NCBI RefSeq assembly: GCF_003950515.1
Contig: NZ_NGJS01000007.1
Span: 1 to 64,000, forward strand
Direction of reading: 5' to 3'
DNA: 64,000 nt
Origin: Vagococcus vulneris
GTDB lineage: Bacteria > Bacillota > Bacilli > Lactobacillales > Vagococcaceae
This document shows positions 36,534 through 45,668 of this stretch, piece by piece (position 1 is the first letter of the stretch; each line of letters begins with the position of its first letter). Under the pieces are notes generated by a model that did no database searches, had not been told where the DNA came from, and saw nothing but the letters and a program-made list of their open reading frames with translations. Position numbers and translations under genes: made by a program.

Positions 36534-37454
36534 TTATCTAATATCCTCGGGATTCAAATAGTAAAATCCTTCATCTAAACTTCGGCCATTAGGATGAGCA
36601 GCAACCACTACTTCATTTAACCTTGCCGCTTCTATTTCTGTCCACTGATTTGCTTCAATTAGTTTTTTTGCTTCAGCAAAAGCGTCTACAATTTCCACAA
36701 ATAGGTCGCCTGGTGTAAAAATACCATCTAATTTCCACGAATCTAACTTCATGTCGTGCAATTCACCTAACTGATGCATCAAATTAATATCAGCAGAATT
36801 AAAAATATGTGTACCGTGCTGATCTTCATAAATAGAGTAGTGTGTCGTTTCATCTTTCGGCTCTGAAATAAATAGACCTCTATTTTTTGTGGTCGCCTCA
36901 TCCGTCTTAACAAAGTTGAAATAATTTTCTAACAACGGTCGTTTTGATTGGTGAATACACGTTGCTCCGTAAACCAGCATCTCACCAGGAATGTTTAAAG
37001 CCGGTCCTAAGTCTTTTAACTCTAAATAGGGGATTTCTCGAGCCAAAACAGCTCCCTGAGCGCCTTTACCAGCCCAAAAATTAATTTGACGGGAACTAGT
37101 CACCATCGTCGCGGCATCATAGATAAAAGGCAGATGATATTTATCTCGATTAAGTACATATATGACCCCCGGATCTCCTACAACAAGATCATCCACACCG
37201 ATTTCCTGTAAGAAAGCTAAATACTCCGGTAACTCTTCCATTTTTTCAGGATGCATAATCCCATTAACTGCAATTCTTATTTTCTTTCCATAAGCATGTG
37301 TTAAATCAGTTAATTCTTTTAACTCATGTCGTTCAAAATGTGTTGGCAGTCGCAAACCAAAGTTTGCATCACCTGTGTATATATAATCAATATTCAATTC
37401 GACCAATTGTTTTGCTTGTGAAAGAGATTCCACGGTAGTAATGATTTTTGGCAT
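36534..37454 (-). CDS. trhP1: U32-family tRNA hydroxylation protein TrhP1 (YrrN-like)
   Basis: This 306-residue U32 paralogue has DYIYTGDANFGLRLP, VNGIMHPEKMEELPEYL, DLVVGDPGVIYV and a KRPLLENYFNF segment. It retains only one cysteine (YGATCIHQ) in the region where TrhP2 has its cluster of four, so it probably does not carry its own iron-sulfur cluster and may act as the partner subunit. The tandem trhP1-trhP2 order matches B. subtilis yrrN-yrrO. Confidence 0.85.
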   Translation of the reverse strand: MPKIITTVESLSQAKQLVELNIDYIYTGDANFGLRLPTHFERHELKELTDLTHAYGKKIRIAVNGIMHPEKMEELPEYLAFLQEIGVDDLVVGDPGVIYVLNRDKYHLPFIYDAATMVTSSRQINFWAGKGAQGAVLAREIPYLELKDLGPALNIPGEMLVYGATCIHQSKRPLLENYFNFVKTDEATTKNRGLFISEPKDETTHYSIYEDQHGTHIFNSADINLMHQLGELHDMKLDSWKLDGIFTPGDLFVEIVDAFAEAKKLIEANQWTEIEAARLNEVVVAAHPNGRSLDEGFYYLNPEDIR

Positions 37455-37564
37455 ATAATTTCCTCCTAAACTATCAAGATTATCCTATCATAACCAAAAA
37501 CCTTTTGGAAGAATATCACAAAGATTTTTAAAATATTTGAAAATATAATCACAAACAAGAATAT

Positions 37565-37593
37565 AAAAAACGGTAGTCAAAATTGACTCCCGT
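37565..37593 (-). terminator. Terminator after the 59-codon gene
   Basis: A stem ACGG/AGTCA with one internal mismatch (37570-37579 with 37584-37593) is followed by six T on the minus strand, about 20 bases beyond the stop of the small gene at 37614. Confidence 0.65.
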
Positions 37594-37613
37594 CTTAAAA
37601 AATAGCAACATTC

Positions 37614-37793
37614 TTATTTTGATTTCTTTTGGACCTTCTGATGTGCTATTACAGCATTAGTTATACAATTGATAAAAAATAATACCGCAACAATTTTTGC
37701 TACTACACCGTCTTGAAAAATAAAAACACCTGCAACAATTAAACTCATCAAAGAAAAATAAAATTGATACGTCTTAAAAATAGCTGAATTCAT
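37614..37793 (-). CDS. Small membrane protein, 59 residues
   Basis: A 59-codon ORF beginning MNSAIFKTYQFYFSLM and ending HQKVQKKSK has AGGGGGAG nine bases before its ATG. Two hydrophobic segments (about residues 12-27 and 32-50) are followed by a basic tail, suggesting a small two-helix membrane protein. A terminator follows. I do not recognise the family. It lies between the ydbST pair and trhP1 on the same strand. Confidence 0.65.
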   Translation of the reverse strand: MNSAIFKTYQFYFSLMSLIVAGVFIFQDGVVAKIVAVLFFINCITNAVIAHQKVQKKSK

Positions 37794-37847
37794 TTATTTC
37801 TCCCCCTTTATTATCTAGCCTATCATACAATTTGTCAGAACAGAATA

Positions 37848-39353
37848 CTACTCCTTAGAATTGTGCTGACGATAAGATTGACAAATACAAGTAATATCTA
37901 ATGTTGGCAAATATTTCAATACTGTCTGTTTTGTACCATTATCACAGCTAATCCAAAATTCAACATGTCCCATCGCTTTAGGCCGCAGCCACTTACTTGT
38001 ACTGCGTTTTACTGCCTGAAGTCTTCGCGGCTCAACCAAAAGCAGTTCTTTAGTCAAGCACTTGTGCTTCTGAATAGCCAACCATGTTTTTTTCTGCAAA
38101 GCATATCCCTGAGAGTCTGCTTGCAACCATGATAGAAAACCTGTTAATAAAAGCAGTAAGAGGCTTGGAATTGCGGCCCAAAGATAAAAATACATGCCCG
38201 CAGCGGTCAAAGGAATGATTATTGCTAACCACCAGCGCCAAAAATACCACATTTTGTCTTTCGACACATAGGTCAATACCGGCTCTTCTATCTGCCACTC
38301 CGGTAATAAATACGACAGTTGATGATACAACATATCTTGTTTAACAATAGGCAACAAATACTGACGTTTTGCTGAAGTACTGTCTTCATCACCAGCTTGC
38401 CCGCGGGCTAAAAGTAATTCAACAGAAACCAAACCAAATAGACGACGAATTATCTGCTGACGAATTTTTATTCCTTGTATTTTATGCAGTGGAATTTTTT
38501 GAATTCGTTTTTCCAATAGTCCGCTCTCGGTAATTAAGGTTCCACTGTCTCGAGTAATTGTAAATTGATGTAAGGTTAAAAACTGTTTACCTATAGAGAT
38601 TGACGATAAAATTATCAATATACCTATTATCACCAGAGCCAGCATCAGCCAACTCATTCGCAAAAGTTCTTCAGACATATTTGTTACTCGTTTTATCCAG
38701 TTAAGCGGTATAAAATCATCAACAAAAAAATATACGGCAAATACTACTGCAAAAATACTTAAATCCGTTAAGCCGAACATCAAAATATCCCGATTTGGTA
38801 CACGATAAAAAGGCATACTTTCTGAGACTAATTGTTTAATTAGACGGTCATTTACTTTTTCAGCAGCCAATAAACTATAACTAGCCAGACTGTCCGCTGT
38901 ATTAAACGTGGCCGTTCCTTTAGCTTGCCTGCGAACTTCGATTTTCTGAAGTAAGTCATAACTGACTGCAGGAAGATGAACTTCTGGTTCGCTGTCATTT
39001 CCCGCTGTATCTATCAAAAGTTCGACAACTTTAAACAGCTTTAGAAAAAACCACTGCCTTTGTTTAATTGTCTGAATGCGTTCATAAGGAACTGTTATTT
39101 CTTTTTTGAAGAAGACACCCTTATAAACGATTAAGTCGGCATCACGAATTTCATACGTTTCAGTCAAATAATTCCAAATAGCCAAAATAATTGAAAAAAG
39201 GATCGTTCCACCTATTAACAAAAATTTAACTAATGAATGCTGAAAAAATCCTGATGAAATTATCAATATCGCTAATGCAAAAGTAAATTCTTTCAAATTC
39301 TTAACTATTGCTAAAACCAATGCTAACGGGTGATATCTTTGACGTTCAGACAT
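37848..39353 (-). CDS. ydbT: YdbT-like membrane protein with bacterial PH (bPH2) domains
   Basis: The 501-residue protein has paired N-terminal membrane helices, then a bPH2 (DUF304) domain (YEIRDADLIVYKGVFFKKEITVPYERIQTI). A second membrane pair and a second bPH2 domain follow (FTITRDSGTLITESGLLEKRIQKIPLHKIQGI), then a third (LQADSQGYALQKKTWLAIQKHKC). B. subtilis YdbS/YdbT share this layout and confer tolerance to some bacteriocins. The start overlaps the ydbS stop by eight bases, so they are co-translated and probably form a complex. Confidence 0.85.
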   Translation of the reverse strand: MSERQRYHPLALVLAIVKNLKEFTFALAILIISSGFFQHSLVKFLLIGGTILFSIILAIWNYLTETYEIRDADLIVYKGVFFKKEITVPYERIQTIKQRQWFFLKLFKVVELLIDTAGNDSEPEVHLPAVSYDLLQKIEVRRQAKGTATFNTADSLASYSLLAAEKVNDRLIKQLVSESMPFYRVPNRDILMFGLTDLSIFAVVFAVYFFVDDFIPLNWIKRVTNMSEELLRMSWLMLALVIIGILIILSSISIGKQFLTLHQFTITRDSGTLITESGLLEKRIQKIPLHKIQGIKIRQQIIRRLFGLVSVELLLARGQAGDEDSTSAKRQYLLPIVKQDMLYHQLSYLLPEWQIEEPVLTYVSKDKMWYFWRWWLAIIIPLTAAGMYFYLWAAIPSLLLLLLTGFLSWLQADSQGYALQKKTWLAIQKHKCLTKELLLVEPRRLQAVKRSTSKWLRPKAMGHVEFWISCDNGTKQTVLKYLPTLDITCICQSYRQHNSKE

Positions 39354-39843
39354 CCTCTTTAGTCACCTTTACTAAATCGATGATCTGCTGTCGCAACTTG
39401 ACAGCATCTGACACCGTTAAACCCGAAATTTTATGTCTTGTTGCAGCAGTGTTAACGACCAATTCCATTAGGTCTTCTTTTCGTAAAAATGGGCCTTGTT
39501 CTGTCTCTACATGTTGAATGCGATTAATAGGTACATAAGTCGTTGATCTAAAAAAATATCCTTCTTGAAAGGCTAAATCATCACTCGTTACTTCATACCG
39601 ATGAAAAGCATAGCGGTAAGGTACAAGTACAGCAGTAACGATTCCAACAACCGCTACCATTCCAAAGTAAATGACAGCTGGCCACAACCACAGCTGCCTC
39701 CACCAACCTAAATAAAAAAGAACAGCTACACTGATGACACCTATCACTAACATTATTAAAACACTTAATATATTAGCCTTATACCAAACTTTCTTAATCG
39801 TTTTAGGCATTTTATTTTTTAATAAGGGATAATCACCTGTCAT
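39346..39843 (-). CDS. ydbS: YdbS-like bPH2-domain membrane protein
   Basis: This 165-residue protein has two membrane helices (about residues 22-65) and one bPH2 domain (YRYAFHRYEVTSDDLAFQEGYFFRSTTYVPINRIQHVETEQGP). The frame extends eight codons upstream, but AAGGAG is spaced for the ATG at 39841-39843. That ATG overlaps the stop of the acetyltransferase gene (ATGA). It pairs with the larger YdbT-like protein. Confidence 0.85.
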   Translation of the reverse strand: MTGDYPLLKNKMPKTIKKVWYKANILSVLIMLVIGVISVAVLFYLGWWRQLWLWPAVIYFGMVAVVGIVTAVLVPYRYAFHRYEVTSDDLAFQEGYFFRSTTYVPINRIQHVETEQGPFLRKEDLMELVVNTAATRHKISGLTVSDAVKLRQQIIDLVKVTKEDV

Positions 39844-40397
39844 TTTGTCTGCTCCTTCACTAACCAATCTTTTTTAGTCAAATGTGTAAAATACTCTGTA
39901 CGATATTCATTTAATAACGGAACGGATTTCTCTTCAACCGTATACGCATCTTTAAATCCGCATTTTAATTGGACAGTATAAGATTGTTGATTGCCATCAT
40001 AATAACCGCACCATAAATCAGTCAGATTAAGCTCATCAAAGCAATATCGAATAATTTCATTAAGCGCCTCCGGCATATAGCCGTGCCCCCAAAACGGAAC
40101 ACCTATCCAGTAACCAATTTCGGCCTCATTCATTTTCTCGTCTTGTTGTTTAATGCCAATCGCTCCAATAATGTGCCCTCTGTCTTTTTTTAAACAAACA
40201 GCAAAACTATGCAGTTTCTGCAACTCCTCAGCAATAATCCTTCGGCTCATTGCTTCACTTGTATGCACCGGCCAGCCTGCACGAGGTCCAACTTTTTCAT
40301 CAGACGCATATTTATAAAGTGCAGGTGCATCCGTTAATTCCCATTCTCTCAGTATTAGACGCTCTGTAACCAATTCACTTTCGAACATTTTTGACAT
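39840..40397 (-). CDS. GNAT acetyltransferase, RimJ/RimL type
   Basis: A 185-residue N-acetyltransferase of the Acetyltransf_3 group starts LVTERLILREWELTDAPALYKYASDE. It has the acetyl-CoA binding region GHIIGAIGIKQQ, the AEIGYWIGVPFWGHGYMPEAL segment and the characteristic SYTVQLKCGF. Members acetylate ribosomal-protein N-termini, antibiotics or other amines, and the substrate cannot be read. It is translationally coupled to ydbS by a four-base overlap. Confidence 0.85.
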   Translation of the reverse strand: MSKMFESELVTERLILREWELTDAPALYKYASDEKVGPRAGWPVHTSEAMSRRIIAEELQKLHSFAVCLKKDRGHIIGAIGIKQQDEKMNEAEIGYWIGVPFWGHGYMPEALNEIIRYCFDELNLTDLWCGYYDGNQQSYTVQLKCGFKDAYTVEEKSVPLLNEYRTEYFTHLTKKDWLVKEQTK

Positions 40398-40480
40398 GCT
40401 GTATCAGCCCTTCCATAAATGTTTATCACTCATTATAACCAACTATTCTGCTTTATAACTACTTTTTTAACCTCGCCAAT

Positions 40481-40588
40481 TCATAAAACGTATATTTCAT
40501 AAATTGTACTTGTTAAATTCATATTTTTTTCGCATTTAACCCCTATTATATAAATATACCAACAAACAACATTAACAAACCTTTTCAT
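40481..40588 (-). CDS. Small peptide ORF opposite the small RNA, copy 2
   Basis: The 35-codon ORF begins MKRFVNVVCWYIYIIG behind GGAGGAG, nine bases before its ATG. The leader and first codons are nearly identical to copy 1 at 10820, with an in-frame six-base difference and a mainly conservative CWYIYII, but the C-terminal half is unrelated. As for copy 1, it may be a toxin-like peptide under antisense control or merely the complement of an RNA gene. Confidence 0.35.
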   Translation of the reverse strand: MKRFVNVVCWYIYIIGVKCEKNMNLTSTIYEIYVL

Positions 40589-40657
40589 TTTATTTACTCC
40601 TCCAAAGTAAATAAAACAACTCCTTTTTGACCTCCAGTTAAGCTGGGGGTCTTTTTT
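40556..40657 (+). ncRNA. Putative anti-Shine-Dalgarno small RNA, copy 2
   Basis: A TATTAT box (40544-40549) precedes about 100 bases on the plus strand. These comprise an unpaired CA-rich 5' part, a perfect 11-bp hairpin (40588-40598 with 40606-40616) showing CCTCCAA in its loop, the linker CAACTCCTTTTT, and a Rho-independent terminator (GACC-t-CCAG, loop, CTGG-g-GGTC, then six T, 40629-40657). CAT lies ten bases before CTCCTCC, matching a reversed ATG/ribosome-site pair. It lies between menC and the acetyltransferase gene, antisense to any menC readthrough. No clear -35 is visible, so the promoter is uncertain. Confidence 0.55.
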
Positions 40658-40692
40658 ATACGAAAATGATGTAAGGCAATAATCTGTTTACA

Positions 40693-41763
40693 TTATTTTA
40701 ATGAAACACCAATACCGTACCCTCTCGGAATCTCAATACTACCATTATCTACTGTAAATTGTTCCTGAATCACGTCTTCCTTGAAATAATGTGACGACGC
40801 TGCTAAGTCTCCCGGAAATTTTAGTGCCGACATGGCAGAAAATTGAACGTTTAACGCCCGACCAATACCGGTTTCGTACATACCGCCCAACCAAACACTA
40901 ATATCATGCTCCCTGCAAAATTTTAAAATATCCAGTGCCTCTGTTAGACCTCCAACTCGCGGGATTTTTAAATTAATACTGCGGCAGCTGCCTAAATGTT
41001 CAGCTAAACGACAATCATCTAGTCTTCGGATATTCTCATCTAAACACACGCGAGTATTCAACAATTTTTGTAATTTTGCATGTTCTAAAAAGTCATACGT
41101 ATTGAATGGCTGTTCAAGCATAACTATCCCCAACTCATCCAATGTCTGTAGCTGACCTTTTTGTGCCCACGTATAACTGGAGTTAGCATCAACTATTAGC
41201 GGTAGTTCAGGAAAGGCCTCACGAATCCAAGTCACAGGCGTCACATCCCAATCGGGACTGACCTTAAGTTTGACACGCTGATATCCTTGTTCAACATACT
41301 CCGACACCCGATTAACTAACTCAGATTGTTCATACATCATACCCAAACTAACACCAGCCAATGCCCTTGTCCTTGTTCCCCCTATCAAACTTGATAAACT
41401 AGATTTCTGCTGTTTCGCATACAAGTCCCATACAGCTGTTTCTAAACTTGACTTTGCCATGTTATGACCTTTTATTTTTGAAAATAAAGTTTTTACTTCG
41501 ATAGGATGATTGATGTCACGGTCTCTTAATAACGGTATCAGGCACTGTTCAGAAATCAGCCGTTCTCCTGATAAAGTTTCTTCAATATAATCTGGGTACT
41601 CTAATGCAGTTAACTCGCCATAGCCCACATTGCCAAAATCATCTCTGATAACAATGATATCTGCCATTTTATGTGTCAATGCCCCATAGCTAGTCACAAT
41701 CGGTTGGACAAACGGCAGTGTGACAAAGTATCGATCAATCGTTGTTATCCTCATTTCACTCAC
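40693..41763 (-). CDS. menC: o-Succinylbenzoate synthase MenC
   Basis: MenC dehydrates SHCHC to o-succinylbenzoate in menaquinone synthesis. The 356-residue enolase-superfamily protein has the catalytic Lys-x-Lys in RVKLKVSPDWD, metal ligands in IVDANSSY, MLEQPF and LDENIRR, and the second catalytic lysine in SINLKIPRVGG. It starts within the last codons of menH (eight-base overlap) and is the last gene of the men cluster. Confidence 0.93.
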   Translation of the reverse strand: MSEMRITTIDRYFVTLPFVQPIVTSYGALTHKMADIIVIRDDFGNVGYGELTALEYPDYIEETLSGERLISEQCLIPLLRDRDINHPIEVKTLFSKIKGHNMAKSSLETAVWDLYAKQQKSSLSSLIGGTRTRALAGVSLGMMYEQSELVNRVSEYVEQGYQRVKLKVSPDWDVTPVTWIREAFPELPLIVDANSSYTWAQKGQLQTLDELGIVMLEQPFNTYDFLEHAKLQKLLNTRVCLDENIRRLDDCRLAEHLGSCRSINLKIPRVGGLTEALDILKFCREHDISVWLGGMYETGIGRALNVQFSAMSALKFPGDLAASSHYFKEDVIQEQFTVDNGSIEIPRGYGIGVSLK

Positions 41764-42571
41764 CTGCCATTTGATTGATTATACTGATAAATTTATCTGG
41801 CTGCTCCAAATGGATACAATGTCCAGCATGTTTCACTGTAACTACCTGAATTGTCGGCTGAAAAATCTTCATATTCATTGCGATTTGACTGAATTTTTCA
41901 TCTTTAGTGCCCACAATCAATACTACCCTCTTGTGCAATAGTTCTTTTAAACGTGGCCAATAATTAGGCATAACTCCAGTTCCCATGAAGCGCAAACTAT
42001 TAGCCAAACCAACTTTTTTTTGCGCTAAGCGTTCGTTGCGAATAGCGATCCGCCTTAACGCAGGCAAGTCGTTTTGCGTAGCAAATAGTGGTAATCTCTC
42101 CCAAGAATCGACAAAAGCTTCAATGCCTTGATGCTCAATTTCCTCTGCTAATTGATGATCTTGCTTTTGACGCTTCTGACGTTCTTTTGGACACTCAATT
42201 CCTGGCGTGCCACTCTCCATAATTAACTGATTGACTTTTTCTGGATAATCCAAGGTAAACCCCAATGCAGTCCGTGCACCCATAGAGTATCCTAGCACAT
42301 CAACTTTTGTTAACGATAAAGAGTTTAAAAAGTTATCTATGATACTTAACACATAGTCGAATTGATAATATTTCCCTAATTGAGGGGCCGCGCTGCTGCC
42401 ATGACCAATTAAATCTAGGATAAGTATATTGTACGCATCCACATCTTTTAAACATGAAAATGTCTGCCCAGTTCCTGTAAATCCATGTAAACACAATAAT
42501 GTCGGACGATCCTTTTGATACGGCGTTGTCCAATGATATGTATAATAATGACCATCGATTTTCTGTCTCAT
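41756..42571 (-). CDS. menH: SHCHC synthase MenH (alpha/beta hydrolase)
   Basis: MenH eliminates pyruvate from SEPHCHC to form SHCHC. The 271-residue alpha/beta-hydrolase has CLHGFTGTGQTF (oxyanion side), DLIGHGSS, the nucleophile elbow GYSMGARTALG, the aspartate in VGTKDEKF and the histidine in HAGHCIHLEQP. Its ATG overlaps the menD stop by one base. Confidence 0.92.
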   Translation of the reverse strand: MRQKIDGHYYTYHWTTPYQKDRPTLLCLHGFTGTGQTFSCLKDVDAYNILILDLIGHGSSAAPQLGKYYQFDYVLSIIDNFLNSLSLTKVDVLGYSMGARTALGFTLDYPEKVNQLIMESGTPGIECPKERQKRQKQDHQLAEEIEHQGIEAFVDSWERLPLFATQNDLPALRRIAIRNERLAQKKVGLANSLRFMGTGVMPNYWPRLKELLHKRVVLIVGTKDEKFSQIAMNMKIFQPTIQVVTVKHAGHCIHLEQPDKFISIINQMAGE

Positions 42572-44283
42572 TAAAAGGCCTCACGTATAGAATTCTTAAT
42601 TGCTTCATATTCTGTGATACTTTCAGTACGACTAGTTGTCACTTCAATGATACGTAAGCCAGCAGCATTTTTTCCGCTAGTCAACAGCTCTTCCAATTCA
42701 GCCAAACTTTTAGGATTAGCATATTCTGCACCATACAATTCCGCCATTTTTTTACCATCTAAATTCGTTGGTGTCCCAAACAAAGGCTCAAATTCCTCAG
42801 GTTCTAATGCTTTTTGAGATAGATAAGAAAAAATACCGCCACCATTATTATTCAATAAAACAATTGTTAACGATAGACGGTGATCACGCGCCCACATTAA
42901 ACCATTCATATCATGGTACATTGCTAAATCACCAATTAACAACACGTTATCGGATTCCGGTTTAACCATTGCCATCCCCATGGCAGTCGATACAATACCA
43001 TCGATACCATTGACTCCGCGATTGCCATAGACTGTATGTTCTGTTTCAGTCACTCCGCCAAAGCGGTCCAAATAGCGTATTGCCATACTGTTAGATACGA
43101 ATAACTGCCCTGAAGACGCCATTGTTTGATGTACTTTTAACGCGACCGCTGTTTCACTGAGAGATAATAACACAGGATGTTGGTGAATCAACTCCGCAGT
43201 TCGCTGCTGCCACGTTTGCCAAGTTTCTGACCAACTGTCAGGTGATGGTTTTATCTGACTTTGTTGCAGCTCTTCAACAATTTGAGAAGCATCAGCTTGA
43301 ATGATTAAGCAGCTACGTTTTAACGGATCCTGCCATTCTCCAGACTCATCTACTAAATAAATCGGAATTTCTGTAAAAGTCAGCTCTTTTAACCACAACA
43401 TAACATTTTTAGAGATCGGTAATTTTCCAAAACGCAATATACAATCTGGCCTTTCATGTGTCACAATGTCAACAAATAAATCAGCATGTCCCATAATATT
43501 TGGACTGACCGCTCCACAAGTGGTTATATTTGTTAAAGGGTCACCGATAATCGGCCACTGCAGTTTGTCGGCTAAAGCAATCAGATGACGTGCTTCTGCC
43601 AATGACTGTTCACCACCAATAATAATAACTCCTTTTTTCGCAGATAACTTGTCGGCAAGCAGAGCCAGATTAGTTTGTGATATTTTTTTATTGCCAGCAA
43701 GAACCAACATTTCCGACATCTTAACAGGAGTACGGTTTAAGTCCGGAAGCAAAGGTTCACGCAATGGAAAATTCAGTTGAACGGGACCTTTCGGTACTTG
43801 CTGTGCGATATTAGTTAACCTTGCTGTTTGCCAAAACGCATAATCCAGCATTTCCTCTTGATTATCCGGCAAACTCATATCAATAAATTTTTTTGTATGT
43901 TCTCCAAAAAGAGCCGTTTGATTCATTGCTTGCGGTGCACCGACATCTCGTAATTCATGAGGTCGATCTGTCGTTAAAACAATTAACGGAACTTGACTGG
44001 CATTAGCCTCACAAATCGCTGGAAAATAATTGGCCGCAGCAGTTCCTGATGTACATAATAAAGCCACCGGCTGACCACTTGCTTTACTTAAGCCCAACCC
44101 TAAAAAGGCTGACGAACGCTCATCCACACCAATAAATGTATCGATTACAGCTGAATGATACAGCAGCAAAGCTAGAGGGGTTGACCTGGATCCTGGACTG
44201 ATAACAGCTTTTGTTACATGCTGACTGATTAACCCATTAACTACTGCTTGCAGATAATCAGTTAGTTCTTCTTGATAAGCCAT
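42571..44283 (-). CDS. menD: SEPHCHC synthase MenD
   Basis: MenD is the thiamine-diphosphate enzyme adding 2-oxoglutarate-derived succinic semialdehyde to isochorismate. The 570-residue protein shows SPGSRSTPLALL, the catalytic-glutamate region GVDERSSAFLGLG, LTTDRPHELRDVGAPQAM, and the cofactor-binding YGNRGVNGIDGIVSTAMG with GDLAMYHDMNGL. It ends one base into menH and starts two bases after menF. Confidence 0.96.
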   Translation of the reverse strand: MAYQEELTDYLQAVVNGLISQHVTKAVISPGSRSTPLALLLYHSAVIDTFIGVDERSSAFLGLGLSKASGQPVALLCTSGTAAANYFPAICEANASQVPLIVLTTDRPHELRDVGAPQAMNQTALFGEHTKKFIDMSLPDNQEEMLDYAFWQTARLTNIAQQVPKGPVQLNFPLREPLLPDLNRTPVKMSEMLVLAGNKKISQTNLALLADKLSAKKGVIIIGGEQSLAEARHLIALADKLQWPIIGDPLTNITTCGAVSPNIMGHADLFVDIVTHERPDCILRFGKLPISKNVMLWLKELTFTEIPIYLVDESGEWQDPLKRSCLIIQADASQIVEELQQSQIKPSPDSWSETWQTWQQRTAELIHQHPVLLSLSETAVALKVHQTMASSGQLFVSNSMAIRYLDRFGGVTETEHTVYGNRGVNGIDGIVSTAMGMAMVKPESDNVLLIGDLAMYHDMNGLMWARDHRLSLTIVLLNNNGGGIFSYLSQKALEPEEFEPLFGTPTNLDGKKMAELYGAEYANPKSLAELEELLTSGKNAAGLRIIEVTTSRTESITEYEAIKNSIREAF

Positions 44284-44285
44284 TT

Positions 44286-45668
44286 TTATTTACCTCCCAT
44301 TCCACGAAGCATCGGTTGAAATTTAACCCGTGTTTCTGCTAACTCCAATGTCGGTTGTGATTCTTTAACAATGCCACAACCGGCATAAAGATAACCTTTA
44401 TGCTTGTCAAGCAAAGCAGAGCGAATGCCCACTGCAAATTCACCACAATCAGCTGTCAAGCTTAGCCAGCCAACCGGGGCACCATAAAGTCCTCGATGAA
44501 TCGGTTCATGTGCCGCTAAAAAATCAAGCGCCAATTGTTTAGGCTCACCGCCCAAAGCTGGTGTTGGATGCAACGTTTCAACTGCTGTTAAAAAACTTGT
44601 CTGAGCAACACGAGGTGCCTCAATGGGTAAAAACAGATGTTGGATGTCACGATTTTTTAATAGTGTTGGTTCATCTAGATGAATTGCTGTACCTGACAAT
44701 TGTTCTAATTCTGTAACAATTCGGTCTACCACAATTTGATGTTCGCCCCTATTTTTTAAATCCTGTAGCAACTCATTGCCTAAATGCTGATCTTCAGCTG
44801 CAGTCGCTCCACGCGGTGTCGATCCGGCAATACTTGCCGTCAAAAAATTACTTGGTGTTGCTTTTAATAGACGTTCAGGCGTTGATCCGATAAATGTCTG
44901 ACTATCTTTAGTTAACGAAAATAAATATGTATTAGGCTGCTGCTCACGCAAGGCAGCCATTATTTGTCCGCTTGACAAAGTATCTCGTGATTCAACTTCT
45001 AAAATACGCGCGGTCACTACTTTAGCTAACTCTGTTCGACCATTCAAAGTTTTAATCGTTTTCTCAACTAAATCCATCCATGCAGGTATATCAAGTTCTA
45101 TCTGTTTTATAATACCACTAGACACCGACTCTTCGCTGCACAAAGTTTCACTTAATTTCTGAACCAAAGAGACTCGTTCTGACCAACTTTTTTCTAAAAC
45201 AGACAAATCTTTCTTTGAAAAATTGAAGAGAATAGTTTTCTTTTTCTTATTCGCCAAAATCTGTATTTTCGGTAAAAAGAAAAAGCCGTCTCCAAATTCC
45301 CCCCACATATTATCATTCGGATGATGACCTTGTAGCATAAAAGGAAAAGCGCCGACTAATGACGGTGTTCTTCCGCTAAGTTCAATAGAATCAGGTAAGA
45401 CAATTGTTTTTTGTTTTTTATGCCAATCATTAATTTTTTGAGGCTTTGCAGCTTCACCGATAAATTGAGCTACAGCACCAAACCCAGCCATTGATTGTTG
45501 GCGATTAGGCGTTTCCCAATACCAGGTTTCCGCAATCTTTAATGATTGACTAGCTTGAAATAAATCAAGTACCGTTTTTTTGAAATCCATATCATAAATC
45601 CAAGTAAGATAGTCAATCGATTCATTTTGATATGCTGCCAGTTCTTGCGGTACAGGTGTTATCTCCAT
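44286..45668 (-). CDS. menF: Isochorismate synthase MenF
   Basis: MenF isomerises chorismate to isochorismate, the entry to menaquinone. The 460-residue protein has the chorismate-binding C-terminal domain with RTELAKVVTAR, FIGSTPERLL, IAGSTPRGATAAED, GEHQIVVDRIV, TLHPTPALGGEP and AGCGIVKESQPTLELAET. It begins ten bases inside menE. Confidence 0.94.
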   Translation of the reverse strand: MEITPVPQELAAYQNESIDYLTWIYDMDFKKTVLDLFQASQSLKIAETWYWETPNRQQSMAGFGAVAQFIGEAAKPQKINDWHKKQKTIVLPDSIELSGRTPSLVGAFPFMLQGHHPNDNMWGEFGDGFFFLPKIQILANKKKKTILFNFSKKDLSVLEKSWSERVSLVQKLSETLCSEESVSSGIIKQIELDIPAWMDLVEKTIKTLNGRTELAKVVTARILEVESRDTLSSGQIMAALREQQPNTYLFSLTKDSQTFIGSTPERLLKATPSNFLTASIAGSTPRGATAAEDQHLGNELLQDLKNRGEHQIVVDRIVTELEQLSGTAIHLDEPTLLKNRDIQHLFLPIEAPRVAQTSFLTAVETLHPTPALGGEPKQLALDFLAAHEPIHRGLYGAPVGWLSLTADCGEFAVGIRSALLDKHKGYLYAGCGIVKESQPTLELAETRVKFQPMLRGMGGK

